Assembly (NCBI GenBank): GCA_963971575.1
Contig: OZ020611.1
Location: forward strand, 23,791,279-23,855,278
Length of the DNA stretch: 64,000 nucleotides
Direction: 5' to 3'
DNA from: Liopterus haemorrhoidalis
Lineage: Eukaryota; Arthropoda; Insecta; Coleoptera; Dytiscidae
Shown here: in pieces, positions 20,785 through 32,158 of the stretch
Layout: every line of letters starts with the position of its first letter
Numbering within the stretch: the first letter of the stretch is position 1
The notes under the pieces: model-generated
Databases searched by the model: none
What the model was told of the DNA's origin: nothing
What the model saw: only the letters and a program-made list of their open reading frames with translations
Position numbers and translations under genes: made by a program

Positions 20785-21780
20785 TTTAAACCATTCTGCC
20801 ATCTACTCCACAACTAGCAAAGACATATAAACTAGGAATCAGTTCCGTATTAAAATTGTAGATATTGCTAGAAAAACAAATTGTATAACCGCCATACTTG
20901 ATATCGGGACGTACTAACAAATATTAAGCTATATAAGAAGTAAAAACGAAAAATTATGTAATTTTATTATTGCAGCTTCGAAAACGGGTAACGTCGAAAC
21001 TACTAATGACCACAGCATGACGAATTAATATTTTTATGAAACTTTCATTTCAACCTTCATTCATCAAAAACAAGTATTACATTTAAGAACCTTTTACCTA
21101 AGTACTATTGTCATGTGATTAATACAATTTTAACTAATGAGATGAAATTTGACTTTTTCCCTCAAATGTTCATACCCAGTTTTTTGTATATTCACATTAT
21201 CTTTGTTGTAAGAGGGAGATAAAAGGCCTCTAAAACAAGACTGTTCCCTAATAACACCAATAATGATCAGGATCCCGGAACAAATTCAAAATAATGCCGC
21301 ACTTTCCAATGATCCGTTATGAAAAGCACGTCTATTGTCGTTATGATCCTTTCCATCCATTTATTGTTGACGTCTCCGTTGTTAACACATCCTCAACAGC
21401 GTGTGAAAGAGTTTTAGATAATCCCTTTATCGAAATAAGTAATTACAGTGACAAACCCTTATAATATGCCTGGTGTGGTACGGATTGGGGACGCTAGAGG
21501 GATGCAACCTCGTATAAACGTTAGCTGTTATAAGCTAATCATGATGTAACAGAAACCTGAAACACAAATCCTTTAACGTGGTACGTGGGGAAAGTCAACT
21601 TCGTGTTGTATCTAGCTTATCCGATACATAAATGTGATGCGAATTTTAAACTTTAGTATACGTTCACCAACATCAACAAAATTATTAAAACAAGTTTCAA
21701 TGGATAATTCTCAGGAAATTTGTTATTAAAGTATAGATGTTTGAGCAAACTTCATTAAAAAATTAAGGTAGGTAATAGTT
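20785..21780. other. AT-rich non-coding stretch
   Basis: No coding, terminal repeat or tandem repeat signal could be supported here. A 92-codon minus-strand frame at 21783-22061 has no recognisable family. Confidence 0.4.
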
Positions 21781-22149
21781 ATTTACCTATTAACGGCGGT
21801 AAGTGCAGTTTGACAGTCGAGGGTGCAGTTTGTGGTTCGATGCGAAGCTGAGGCGCAAACATCCCGAGACTGTCGGCATATTTTGCCAGTGTTACGAATA
21901 ACATTTTCCCGCATAAATGAAAAAACTATTAGAGTAAATAAAATTCTGACAAGTGTATTATTTGTGTATATAGTCGGTTGATTTGCTTTAAGCGGAACTA
22001 GATTATTCAATCTAGTAATTTTGATCATTTGTTTTGCAAAAGCCATCTTCAATCCATACAAAGTGAGCTGGCGACAACTTAAGAAAATTGAAATTCCATT
22101 TAGTGCCGTTTAAACGTTTGGAATACTTTATATTGTATCCCTAGAATAA

Positions 22150-22665
22150 TAGGCGTTTACGTTTATTGAATCCACAAGATTGCTCAGATTGTTCTGGTGA
22201 CGTCACAGGATTAGTTGGATTGCTCAGATTTTGTTAACATTTTCGCAAGCAATAAGTCTGAAGCTAAGAAGCGACGGTGCGACGGTATGACGGTGGCGCT
22301 AAATGCAACTATCAAATTTCTGTCGTTGATTACAACTGCTACCGCGTTTTGTTTTATAAATATGAGTTTATTACCAATAATAGAATTCTATCACAAACAG
22401 CACTTATTACGTCTACTTTGTTAAGTTATGTTTTCAACACATTCCAATTGGCTGTAATAATCAATTTACCCGCGCTAACACCCCCCCCCTCCACACCAGC
22501 AATCCTGCCAGATCATCGGATTGCTTGGAAATACTCGGAATGCTCTGGAGGATCAATCGGATTGACTAAAAATAAGCTTATGTGTACGCTCCAACTGACG
22601 TTACGAACGGATCGGGAGCATTTGGATTGCTCGGATTGATCTGACTGACTAAACGTAAACGCCTA
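22150..22665. mobile_element. MITE with AGGCGTTTACGTTTA termini and GATTGCTCGGATT subterminal repeats
   Basis: AGGCGTTTACGTTTA at about 22151 has its exact reverse complement at about 22651-22664. The interior ends contain at least six copies of ATTGCTC(A/G)GATT on the same strand. No transposase coding is present. The exact target duplication is ambiguous (TAAT/ATTA). Confidence 0.65.
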
Positions 22666-22894
22666 TTAATTGGCAATTTTATTGGATGCCAGTCTATTCA
22701 AAAATCACAATATAAAAATTTTCTTTAAACCCCCCTCTAAAATATCTAATTGTCTTTTTAACGCTAAAGACCCTATTAAACCCCTTTTTACCGACCGCCA
22801 ACATATATAAGGGAGGTATTGTGATCATACCGATTTTGACATTTCGAGATTTCGATGGATCTCCACGAATTGAGGTCCCTACATAACCGTTTGA

Positions 22895-23060
22895 CTATTT
22901 TTAGTATGATGTCTGTCGGTCTGTCTGTCTGTCTGACGGTTTTTCTGTCGGTCCGTGTACCCATGCAGAGCAAATTCGGCTAAAACGATTTTTATGAAAC
23001 TTCATATTTAAGCTTCTGCCATCAATGGCACGAATTGTACAAATCGGTTGACTAGAAATA
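22895..23060. repeat. GTCTGTCTGTCTG-type dispersed repeat
   Basis: GTCGGTCTGTCTGTCTGTCT is followed by GAGCAAATTCGGCTAAAACG and a TATGAAACTTCATATTTAAG segment. It is one of several such degenerate repeats in the window and has no coding potential. Confidence 0.4.
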
Positions 23061-23388
23061 GGAGTTTACTCGTGTCGATTTTTAGATTTTTGCGAATATT
23101 TAGCAACAAAAAAATATTTTGAAAACATTTATTTAACAAAAGTTGCTATAAATGCAATATCTAATAACTTTTATTTGAGACGTTTTTGGATAAAACGAAA
23201 AATTTTAGTTAAATTTTTCAAAATTTCTCAATTTTTTCATACTTATATGTAACTTGTTATAAATGGTCATGATAAACAATATCTCTGTAAGAAAATATTA
23301 GGCTAAGTAATTTCTACTCTGCTGCTAGAATTTATTTTATACAAATACTTTATGATGGCGGTCGGTCCTGTCATGGCCACAGCTGATT

Positions 23389-23736
23389 TTTAAGTCTGGA
23401 GTCTATAAGTTGACTTGTGAGTGCAGTTCCCTTTATATTGGTCAAACAGGAAGGAATTTCAATATTAGATTAAAGAAACATAACAGAGCCTTTAATTCCA
23501 ATCTCGACATTTATCATTCTACCTTTAGTGACCATCTGAAAAACTGTAACCACATTGCAAGCGATTATTCCGTTAATCCTTAATGTTTAAAACCATTACA
23601 TTTTGTAAACAAGAGCAATAAACCAAATCTTCTTGAATCTTTAGAAATATTTAAACATATGAGGCAGGGCTCACCTGTCCTCAATGAACAACAAGATTTA
23701 GTTTATTTGCCTATCTTCCAGGTATTTGTTAATTAG
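23389..23736 (+). pseudogene. second GIY-YIG (Penelope-like) C-terminal fragment
   Basis: The frame encodes GVYKLTCECSSLYIGQTGRN followed by FNIRLKKHNRAF, a GIY-YIG nuclease core with the paired Cys residues seen in PLEs. It then reads FSDHLKNCNHIASDY and a C-terminal NEQQDLVYL segment. One in-frame TAA at 23581-23583 breaks it; otherwise it is open to TAG at 23734-23736. The sequence is clearly different from the PLE family at 3-6 and 46 kb. No reverse transcriptase precedes it. Confidence 0.7.
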
Positions 23737-23900
23737 GTTTTTCTAAATTGTTAGCATATAAGGGTAGTACACTGACTGTTCTACGTTCATTTATTTTTGA
23801 ACGCTTGACAGTGCCATTATATGGCGAAACTATAGTCGTATTATCTTACAATAAAGGGATATTTTGCGAAGCAATTTTGTGTTTTATTTATCTTGTCACA

Positions 23901-24026
23901 ATGAATATGAAAGAATTACCCGTATATATCGAGAAAAATGCACAAAAAGCAACAGAAACTTTGTTATCACTTAAATCTAATCAGAAATATGAAAAAGAAT
24001 ATGAAACATTTAGACTATGGCAATAA
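23901..24026 (+). CDS. short ORF resembling the N-terminus of Crypton/tyrosine-recombinase proteins
   Basis: MNMKELPVYIEKNAQKATET is followed by a segment like SLKSNQKYEKEYETFRLW, then a stop. The K-x-YEK-YE-F--W pattern resembles the SAM-like N-terminal domain of insect tyrosine-recombinase (Crypton-type) proteins. It is only 41 residues long and no recombinase catalytic region follows. It could be one exon of a transposon gene or chance. Confidence 0.3.
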   Translation: MNMKELPVYIEKNAQKATETLLSLKSNQKYEKEYETFRLWQ

Positions 24027-24343
24027 AAAAATATGGCACCGGCCGTAAATGAGACTAATATTTGTTGAGGGCGTAATGAGAGAACACTATGGATTCATAA
24101 TGCTCCGGTTGTTATGCATATGTTTAAATATTTCGTATCCCAGGCATTATGACCAAATAACAGCGAACTGAAAAATAAACACTATAATAAAGGAAATCTG
24201 AAAAAATAACAGCTCCTATTAAGTAAAGCGTGCATTGGGCCGTACCACAGACACAACACACAATGCGCTTGTCGTACGTTTTTCGGTGAGTGCGACCACT
24301 GAGTCGCGAGTGAACGCACTGCAGACATATTAGTTTGGGTCCT

Positions 24344-24795
24344 TAATGGCGTGACACCACTAACAACAAACTACGAACCGTCAAGGATGACATACCGAAC
24401 TGGAACTCAAGCACCAACAGATGAGAACAAATAATAATGACAAGACTTAGAATCGGACACACCAGACACACACACACGAACACCTCATGGCAAGACTAGA
24501 TACCAAAATATGTGAGACTTGTAACGAACAACTTACCGTTAACCATATACTAATAGACTGTCAACTCTACACTAACCTACGTATAAACTACAATTTACCA
24601 CAAGACCTTAAAGACATCTTAAGACTAGACTCAACAATGACTAACAACGTACTTAATTTCTTACAGGCAGCCAACATACATAACCTAATATAAGTTATAT
24701 ACACAAATCAAACAAAATGTAACAATAATGTAACCTTATTAGACACTTATAGCCAAGTAGCTGATGTGTCTTTAAATAAATAAATAAAAAAAAAA
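24344..24795 (+). mobile_element. 5'-truncated LINE with poly(A) tail and 12-bp target duplication
   Basis: AGTTTGGGTCCT occurs at 24332-24343 and again at 24796-24807. The insertion ends in an AATAAATAAATAAA tail with an A-run. The coding remnant reads LRTVKDDIPNWNSSTNR, a stop, then MTRLRIGHTRHTHTNTSW, and after a frame change KICETCNEQLTVNHILIDCQ (24487-24693). This is the region after RNase H in I/Jockey-group LINEs (TRLRIGHTRLTH, C--C---LTV-HIL--C). Confidence 0.85.
24487..24693 (+). pseudogene. C-terminal zinc-knuckle end of the truncated LINE
   Basis: The frame encodes CETCNEQLTVNHILIDCQLY, matching the conserved C-x2-C-x7-H-x4-C block near the C-terminus of many non-LTR retrotransposons, and ends with NNVLNFLQAANI. 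The ATG is fortuitous because the upstream LRIGHTRHTH block is in another frame. Confidence 0.75.
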
Positions 24796-24836
24796 AGTTT
24801 GGGTCCTCAACACAAAAAAAAAGAACTAGGTAATAT

Positions 24837-25494
24837 CAGTGATGGGTGTTTACACGTAAACTTTAATTGTTTACGTTTACGTGCAAACTTATGTAAACAA
24901 TTGGTAAACTTGTCAACAATGTAAACAATGTAAACTTTGTAAACTGTCAAATAATGAGGTTAGTTTTAGTTATTTAATACGAATAATAGAGAGTTATTGA
25001 ACAAGTATATTCAGTTCAAAACAATAAATTTATTAAAAAAATGGTGGGAAGAAACCGAAGGAATAGGTTTTGTTTTAATTAAAGAAAATGAAAGAAAATA
25101 TAGGGCGTTATGCAAAATTTGCAATGAATCTTTTCGTTATTAAAAAATATTGGCTGATTTTCTTTAAGGTGAAATTTAATGTTTTGTTAAATTATTAGAC
25201 TGAATTTTTTAAAGAAAAAAGTTTTTTATTTTTCAGATTCATATTTACTAATTTGTATGTAAAACCTGTATAATGATGCAAATTCGATTTTTATTAATAT
25301 GTATATTGGCTTGTCCTAATTTTATATACTTACTTTTTCATTTAAAATCGTTTCATTAAAATTTTATTATTTATAAAAATGTATTTATTGGTTCTGTAAT
25401 TCAAAACAAGTGCGCATGTCTAAATCATTGTTTACATTGTTTACGCGTCAACAATGAGGTAACTTACATCATGTAACTTACGCGCCCATCACTG
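24837..25494. mobile_element. 658-bp non-autonomous hAT with BED-finger remnant
   Basis: Termini CAGTGATGGGTGTTTACACG and CGCGCCCATCACTG are flanked by a perfect 8-bp duplication GGTAATAT (24829-24836 and 25495-25502). The first 120 bp are rich in GTTTAC/GTAAAC repeats on both strands. The interior retains a fragment of a BED zinc finger at 25036-25143. Confidence 0.88.
25036..25143 (+). pseudogene. BED-type zinc-finger fragment of a hAT transposase
   Basis: The frame reads KKWWEETEGIGFVLIKENER then KYRALCKICNESFRY and a stop. A Trp/Phe-containing start followed by C-x2-C is the first half of the BED domain that begins many hAT transposases. The His half and everything after it are missing. 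Confidence 0.6.
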
Positions 25495-25746
25495 GGTAAT
25501 ATGTAATGGGGAATTTCATACATTATTCCCAGACTCTTTTTCAGTACATAAGAATGAGCCATAAATGAATCAGTCTATATACGTAGTAACTTGGTATTTT
25601 CATATATTTTCCTATTTTCTCCCAATTATTATCCAGTTTCTGTTGATTGCAATAGTCAGTATGTTTATGTACAGTTCCTCGTACTCCTGTACTTCATTAA
25701 TTAGTACTTCGTCAAATTTTGATGTATACATTCTTATTAATTTTAT

Positions 25747-26781
25747 TTAATTGAAAAATTAGAACATTATGGTATACGGGGCACAACATTGCAACTATTC
25801 GTGTCTTATTTAAAAAATAGAAAACAGCAAGTCAGCTGCAAAGATGAGTTATCTAACTGCAAAATTGTATCAAACGGTATTCCACAAGGTTCAGTCCTAG
25901 GTCCAATTCTGTTCATAATATATGTAAATGACCTTCCAGATTCCATAAATTGTGAAGAAAAAATTATTTTTGCAGACGACACAAATTTCTTGAATCCGTA
26001 TTCCGAATTAGACTACAATAATATAATTACAGAAGCACAAAATTGGTTTATTAGTAATAAATTATTATTAAATCTTACTAAAACCGACAAACTAATTTTT
26101 TCTTTAAGGCAAAACAACGTAGATTTTGGTTCAACATCAATAACATTTTTAGGACTAAATTTAGATCATAAATTAAATTTCAAATCTCACATGTTACAAC
26201 TTGGGAATAAATTATCAAAAACAATATATCTAGTAAGAAAAATTAGACTTGATGTTTCAGACAATATTGTTAAGATGATATATCATTCATTATTTGAGAG
26301 TCACTTGATTTATGGGATAATAATATGGGGAGCATTACCATGTGCGAAAAATATGTTCTTAATACAAAAAAGAATGATAAGAATAATGTGTAATGTCAAA
26401 AGTAGAACGCATTGTCGACCACTTTTTATTAAACTAGGTCTACTTACCTTGCCATGCCTGTACATTTATTATTGTCTTCTGTACGTGAGAGAAAATATAA
26501 ATAAATTCAATAAGATGAAAGATGTTCATGAATACAATACCAGGCATAATGATCTGTTACTAGTTAATAGAATTTGACTGGAAAAAGAAAAATCTAATCC
26601 TAATTACATGGGTGTTGTTTTATATAATAAGTTACCTGCTAGTTTCAAAAAATTACCTTTCATTAAATTTAAATATGAATTAAAAATTTTATTAAAAAAA
26701 CATAATTTTTATAGTATTTGTGAATACTTGAATATTAATTTGTTGCTAAACCTAAGATTGATGTTCTATAATATGTATTAA
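25747..26781 (+). pseudogene. Jockey/CR1-group LINE reverse transcriptase, C-terminal part with one nonsense codon
   Basis: RT motifs are GIPQGSVLGPILFIIYVNDL and IIFADDTN (motif C FADD), then LLLNLTKTDKLIF, SITFLGLNLDHKLNFKSH and the thumb region IYHSLFESHLIYGIIIWG. A TGA at 26575-26577 interrupts the frame. It then continues as YMGVVLYNKLPASFKKLPF and HNFYSICEYLN, the usual C-terminus of this group. It lacks the endonuclease, so it is dead. A cousin of the C-terminus is at 42.95-43.14 kb. Confidence 0.82.
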
Positions 26782-26934
26782 CACTGTATGTCAGCTGAAA
26801 TCTATTATATTTGTATTTAATTCAATTATTAGAACATTTCGTTAATTTCAATATATTGTAGATTATGTATGTAAACTATGACCTATGTAAACATTCCTGT
26901 AATGTGTGAACATCAATAAACAATTATTATTATT
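25747..26934 (+). mobile_element. Jockey/CR1-group LINE, 5'-truncated, with (ATT)n 3' end
   Basis: Coding starts abruptly at LIEKLEHYGIRGTTLQLF and runs to a stop at 26779-26781. It is followed by a short 3' untranslated part ending CAATAAACAATTATTATTATT at about 26934. The 5' end lacks the endonuclease and early RT motifs. A clear target duplication was not identified. Confidence 0.8.
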
Positions 26935-27797
26935 TCAGATTGTTAGTTTTGTGCAAGAAACTTATAATTTCTGGGAGATATCCGTATGGTTAAAATTGAT
27001 CTCTTAGCTTTCAAAATGTGGAACTGCACCAAGATCTATGAATCTTAGTCTTAAATCTGAATCTTATATAGCATATCTTGGATGGAGAAAGAGTGTAGCT
27101 AGCATCCAATGGAAAGGTAGCCAAAGGGCACCATTAGGAAGTCGGTTAGCGCACAACTATCCCACAGTGCAGATTACAGTTAATCGTAATATTTAAGTTA
27201 CAACCGCAGACGTTTCTCGCTGCCGGCAACTATTGGACCCAGTGCTCCCGCCATTCTAAACCCTACACGATAACGTCGCGAAATATTATATTGGATTTAA
27301 CAATGTTGGAAAATAATTTTGGATTTTTTTGTATTTATGGTTATGTTTTAAAGCGGATTTAAAGAAGATGTGTAACTGTAATGGTCTTTTTTTACATGGT
27401 AGTTGTGATTTAAATTTTAAACGTACGTATAAGCTGCTAAATTACACAAATTGAACAAGCAGACATGGCTAATACAACATGTAGTCTTGGCGAAAAGGTA
27501 CGACGACACGAACAATAAAGGTCCCAATTTCTTAACGACGCATAGGCCAGAGTTCCTCAATCTGGGGACCACGTACCTCTATAAATTAGCAAGTGGTGTC
27601 AAAGGGGTCCGTGAGTCATTAATGCAAGAATGATTTTTTTTTATACAAAAATAAATTAATTATTCAATATAAGATGGTACAGTAATTTAATAAATCATAT
27701 ATTTATTGTGTTAAGAATTTCTATTTATTAAATATTAAAGATATTATACATTAGAGATAATGACATAAATTTAGACAAAGAAGAAACTACGAGTGAG

Positions 27798-28031
27798 ATG
27801 ATGGGCACGGCTCTTTTGTGGGATGCACGCGAAATCACCCACATTGACTACATGGAAAAAAGTCGACCGATAAATGGAGTGTATTATGCGTTCTTATTGG
27901 TCCGGTTGCGCGAAGAAATCAAGAAAAAAGGTCCACATTTGGCCAAAAAGAAAATGCTCATCCATCAAGACAATGCAGAATGGTGTAATGAGTTGGCCCT
28001 GCAACTCATTGATGAGTGTGAAAAACGTATA
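27798..28031 (+). pseudogene. mariner transposase fragment around the second catalytic Asp
   Basis: The segment encodes ALLWDAREITHIDYMEKSRP, INGVYYAFLLVRLREEIKKK and MLIHQDNAEW, the mariner core in which HQDNA holds the second catalytic Asp. The frame then runs into the palindromic MITE at 28032 and so continues by accident to 28208. No start, third Asp or terminal repeats were found. Confidence 0.65.
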
Positions 28032-28594
28032 GACTGGGAGCTCATGACATTTTTGGTCTCCGATTTCATACAGCATGCCTTTTGGAGGAGAGAATATTTA
28101 ACCTGTGACAACAAAAAAGGGATGGTACTAAACCCCTGCACGCTTTCCGGTCATAGGGAAAATTGCATTTCCACTTGCACAAAATTTTTGTGTTTTTCTC
28201 TGATTTAATATTGCTTGCCCTTTTGTCAAAAGAAAGTTATAACAAATTTAAAGTCTTTTAATTATAGGCATGCTGTATGAAAACGCGGAAAATCATATTT
28301 TTTTATTACAAGATCACATGACCGTTTGAGCCCTTTGAGACCCTCCGAATCGCATGCATATATTTAAAAGACTTTAAATTTGTTATAACTTTCTTTTGAC
28401 AAAAGGGCAAGCAATATTAAATCAGAGAAAAACACAAAAATTTTGTGCAAGTGGAAATGCAATTTTCCCTATGACCGGAAAGCGTGCAGGGGTTTAGTAC
28501 CATCCCTTTTTTGTTGTCACAGGGTAAATATTCTCTCCTCCAAAAGGCATGCTGTATGAAATCGGAGACCAAAAATTGTCATGAGCTCCCGGTC
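28032..28594. mobile_element. 563-bp palindromic MITE, TA-flanked (copy 1)
   Basis: The arms are nearly perfect inverted repeats of about 230 bp beginning GACTGGGAGCTCATGACA. TA lies outside both ends (28030-28031 and 28595-28596). A 100-bp spacer separates the arms. A second copy with its spacer reversed lies at 57381-57944. It encodes nothing; TA flanks suggest Tc1/mariner mobilisation. Confidence 0.88.
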
Positions 28595-29432
28595 TAGTAG
28601 GGATATGGCTAATCGTTTTTTCACGAGAACAGCCTTTCTAAATCTTGTATATTTCTTTCCCATTTTGTGATCAACTTTATTAATGAGTAGTTCAGAATCA
28701 GCCCCTGAAATTCAACTTCTTGCATTTGCAGATCTGCTAGAAAACTTGAACCATTATATATTTAGCTGCTTCAATATAGTTGTTATCTACCACCGTTTTG
28801 TTTTTACTAAGTATGTGCATTAATATGTACGCTGCACTTATGCAATATGCGTGGATAAAACTGAAATAGGCGAAGCGCGATTTTACGCGCACAAACAAGA
28901 AAATTGTGTGTGCCAAGTTTTTTATCCACACGAAAATCCGTGCACGCAATGCTTACGTGCGCGCATAAATGCTCAATAAGTACGCACCATTTTTTTTTTC
29001 AATCATTCACCCCACATCCAGGTGTAGGAGCTCGCCCCCTGGCAACGGCGATTAGCCTCGTTTCAGAAATAGAGCGATGTAAAATAAATAAACTAAAAAA
29101 ATAGTTTAACTAATTTTATTAATTGTTACATTTATGCCCGGTTGCAAGAATCAGGATCAAATGGCTTGATATCCGATCAACGTTGATTTGGATAAAATCG
29201 TGTATCAAACTATTGCAAGAATACAAATTACCTCTTGATCGCGGAACAAATCACGGATTAAATTGATACCCAAAAATACACGGATCAAGCCGAGAATCAA
29301 GCCGTACCGCCATTTTATGTTAAATATTTTGACGTATGACAGATTTCGTTTTAAAACATTTTTATTATCGTTTACCCCTTTTTCAATCATTTTTATACGG
29401 TAATACAAGCACTGAGAATATTTATTGGAGAT

Positions 29433-29905
29433 ATGGACAGAGTAAGTTTTGTTTTAGTTAATAAAAAGTTACAAGTTACAAAAATTAACCTAATAAAATA
29501 ACAGTTTTAGAATTTATTTAATTATTTATTACTTAAATATTTTTATAACAGGCATAAAATAAAAACATAAATCATTCGTTTATATTTATTCCAGTTCACG
29601 TCCTCATCCTCGTCCTCTTCTAACACCAGTTCCGATTCAAGCTCAAGCGATTCTAGCGATGAACAATTAGATATTGTACATACACCACGAAGAAGGATAA
29701 TAGAACAGCGAGTAGATCCATTTGAAAAATATGATGAAGAAAATTTCCGTCTAAGATTTAGGTTCTCTAAAACTACAGTTATTTATATCTTATCATTGAT
29801 AGAACATAGAATTCAGCCGAAAAGCAACCAAGGTATGCCTCTATCGCCACGGTTAAGGTTATTAATAGCTTTGCGGTTTTATGCAACAGGGCCCAAAAAG
29901 AGCTA
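29433..29905 (+). pseudogene. HARBI1-like transposase N-terminus, DDE domain deleted
   Basis: A possible first exon ATGGACAGA (29433-29441) precedes GTAAGT; a CCAG acceptor at about 29594 leads into FTSSSSSSSNTSSDSSS, then RRRIIEQRVDPFEKYDEENF, RLRFRFSKTTVIYILSLI and LSPRLRLLIALRFYATG. The DPFE---D--F--RFR-SK and LRLLIALRFYATG blocks are the HARBI1 transposase N-terminus. The frame then breaks and the DDE region is absent. The intron is inferred from splice-like sites only. Confidence 0.75.
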
Positions 29906-29959
29906 GTTACGGCCCTGAGTTTAGATACAGGAATAGGAAAATTAAGTAAAATTTAACCT

Positions 29960-30431
29960 TAGATTTAAAGATTTTATAACTTACTTGTATCGATATAATC
30001 ACTTGAGTAACCAGCTGTACTGTCGTAGATATTTTTTAAGGGCTTAAATTGTTGCCCCCACATTCCTGTTATTCTTTCTCCAACGGTAGAAAGACTGGGT
30101 GTAAATGACCCACCACATGTTTTATACAGCTCAACCAGTATTTTTGAAAAAAATAAAATCAGAACAAAGAAATGTTTAATTAATCCTATATTTTATCATA
30201 CCTTGTCATCATGTAATTGTTGTCTTGCAGGTTGCTTTAAATTTTTATAAACAAGCTGAATTTGTGCCACCGTTCTTTCATTACCCGATACAGCATTTTT
30301 TAAAATCTGGTTGACCCATCTGTCTTTTTGTTTTCTACAATATCTTTATATTTGTCGACAATATTCAATAAGTCTCTTTTCTCTTGTTCGTTAAAATTTA
30401 TCCCCCGTTTAAATGAAACTTGTTTTGCCAT
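29960..30431 (-). pseudogene. Harbinger Myb/SANT-like DNA-binding protein, frameshifted
   Basis: On the minus strand ATG at 30431-30429 starts MAKQVSFKRGINFNEQEKRD, then LLNIVDKYKDIVENKKTDG. After a one-base shift it continues ILKNAVSGNERTVAQIQLVY and KNLKQPARQQLHDDK up to a GTATGA donor-like site. A second piece reads VELYKTCGGSFTPSL, then TVGERITGMWGQQFKP. This is the Myb/SANT-like domain protein that accompanies Harbinger transposases and helps the transposase reach the nucleus and bind element ends. Confidence 0.72.
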
Positions 30432-30699
30432 TTCTCTAAAACTAATATTTAAAAAAGTATCTAAAAATGTCTGTAAAAATATGTATAAATAATGTATAAG
30501 AAAATGTATAAAAAATAAAATAATATAATATAAAGAGAAGAAAATCTATTTAAGTATAAAGTAATGGAATAAACAATCTATTAAACTACACTAATCTATA
30601 AAATAATGGAAAAAACTAATTTAATTTTAATTAAGCAACTAACAGGCAATACTAATCTAATACAAAATATGAAGAACTATATCTATATAAACTAAAATA

Positions 30700-30985
30700 C
30701 AATATTAATAACTAAAAGGAAAGAAACAAACTAAATTATTGTAGTGTAACAAAACTAATGATAGTAAATAAATAAACTAATATTTAAACTAATAAACTTA
30801 TTTTTAAACTAATAAACTAATATTTAAACTAATAAACTTATTTTTAAACTAATATTTAAACTAATAAACTTGTTTTTAAACTAATAAACTAATATTTAAA
30901 CTAATAAACTTATTTTTAAACTAATATTTAAACTAATAAACATATTTTTAAACTAATAACAAATATTTAAACTAATAACAAACTA
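30700..30985. repeat. tandem repeat of TTTAAACTAATAAAC-type units
   Basis: Alternating units of about 20-40 bp built from AAACTAATAAACT and TATTTTTAAACTAATATTTA repeat about a dozen times. It lies inside the Harbinger and is probably an expansion within its untranslated region. Confidence 0.7.
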
Positions 30986-31964
30986 ATTATGTGTAATATT
31001 GCAAGTATACGTCGCTATAACAATATGACAGATCGAATACAATTTTAGGTTAGAATAGTTCATTCACAATTACTTGACCCAGTAAAAACTATGAAATGCA
31101 CGATTAAGTCACAAAGTACAGTATCAACTGATCTTGCATTCAAACAATGGTGTTAAAATTTAATCTGGTATCAACGGTGATTCGAGATCAGTTGATATGA
31201 GACTTGATCTCCATTCTTGCAACCGGGCATTAAAGATTAATTTGTGATAATCTCGTAACAATAACATAACTGTCAATATACTAGCATCGAACGACATAAA
31301 ATAAATCTTGCAACCAACGTATTGTTTTATATCATCAGATTTATATATTGCACACCACATCATTTCTAAATAGTGAAATAATTCTTACCATATATCTTCC
31401 GGAATCATATTTTTCCTTAAATAATTAATAATATCTAAGATCTCGAGACAATGAGTTCCATTAATGTACACAAACAGGTAAGACATTATATAAATTCTTG
31501 ATAGCTATCTACTTTACTCTAACGTTACCACAAATTCTATTAATTTTTCCCCTTAATTGCCGCGTATCAGTAGTAGCTAATAACAGTTTTCTATTATTTA
31601 AACAGTGAGCGGCACACACCTGAACAGCATTTTAATCTTATCGCTTCACTGTTAGTATTAAGGATAACGTAGATGGTGCTTGAGCGTTAAGAAGCTAGTT
31701 GTTAAATACAAAGGCGTACTGTAATTTCCAAGAAGGGTCCATTTGGTTTTGGAATATCTATATTCTTTGGGTTTTTACTCATTGTGATGGTGAAAAAAAG
31801 CCTATAAATCCAACATTATCTAACGACTTTAACGTTTATATTGGTTGTGTGTCAATGAAATAGAATAGTTAGTGATTTAGAATATTAGATATACAGAAAC
31901 ACCTAGAAACAACTAGTTTGCGTCAAATCTATTTAGTATTTTTGCCGCAGAAGTACTATGCAAA

Positions 31965-32157
31965 CGAATCAGAGACACACAAAGACACCAGCTATTAAAA
32001 ACAACATATACCTACACCAGATCATTGGTTACATCAGACAACATAATAGTGAAAATAGATAGAAATAAACGAATTATGTCATATATACAATCACAGATAA
32101 TAAAGTGCCAAAACAAGAGAGTGCCAGATATACACAATGACAAAATGTTAGAACGAT
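31965..32157 (+). other. unidentified open segment with acceptor-like start, interrupted by the 32.2-kb transposon
   Basis: After CTATTTAG (acceptor-like) a frame opens as FAAEVLCKRIRDTQRHQLLK, then SLVTSDNIIVKIDRNKRIM and DIHNDKMLERY. It is interrupted at the TA insertion site of the 32159-33615 element; beyond that element it meets a stop after QLID. About 65 codons without a stop is notable in AT-rich DNA, but no family is recognised. It might be an eroded retroelement or an exon. Confidence 0.25.
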
Positions 32158-32158
32158 A

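Larger units (their letters stand above)
29135..31229. mobile_element. Harbinger element with two broken genes, TTA-flanked
   Basis: Termini TGCCCGGTTGCAAGAAT and its complement ATTCTTGCAACCGGGCA enclose 2095 bp. The 3-bp duplication TTA lies at 29132-29134 and 31230-31232. Inside are a plus-strand HARBI1-like transposase start (29430-29910) and a minus-strand Myb/SANT-like gene (about 29960-30431). That divergent two-gene layout is characteristic of animal Harbingers. The DDE domain has been deleted where the two genes meet. A tandem repeat fills 30700-30985. Confidence 0.88.

Noticed and set aside
27894..28208. Continuous frame joining mariner and following sequence as a fusion protein
   Set aside because: The frame simply reads from the mariner fragment into a TA-flanked palindromic MITE; the other MITE copy has no such fusion.
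28840..28990. GC/CG-containing hairpin-like stretch as an RNA gene
   Set aside because: Arms are short and imperfect (GTGGATAAAA with TTTTATCCAC) and no tRNA or other RNA fold could be made from it.
30700..30985. CRISPR-like array in the AT-rich repeats
   Set aside because: Units are irregular, without unique spacers, and lie inside a Harbinger in eukaryotic DNA.
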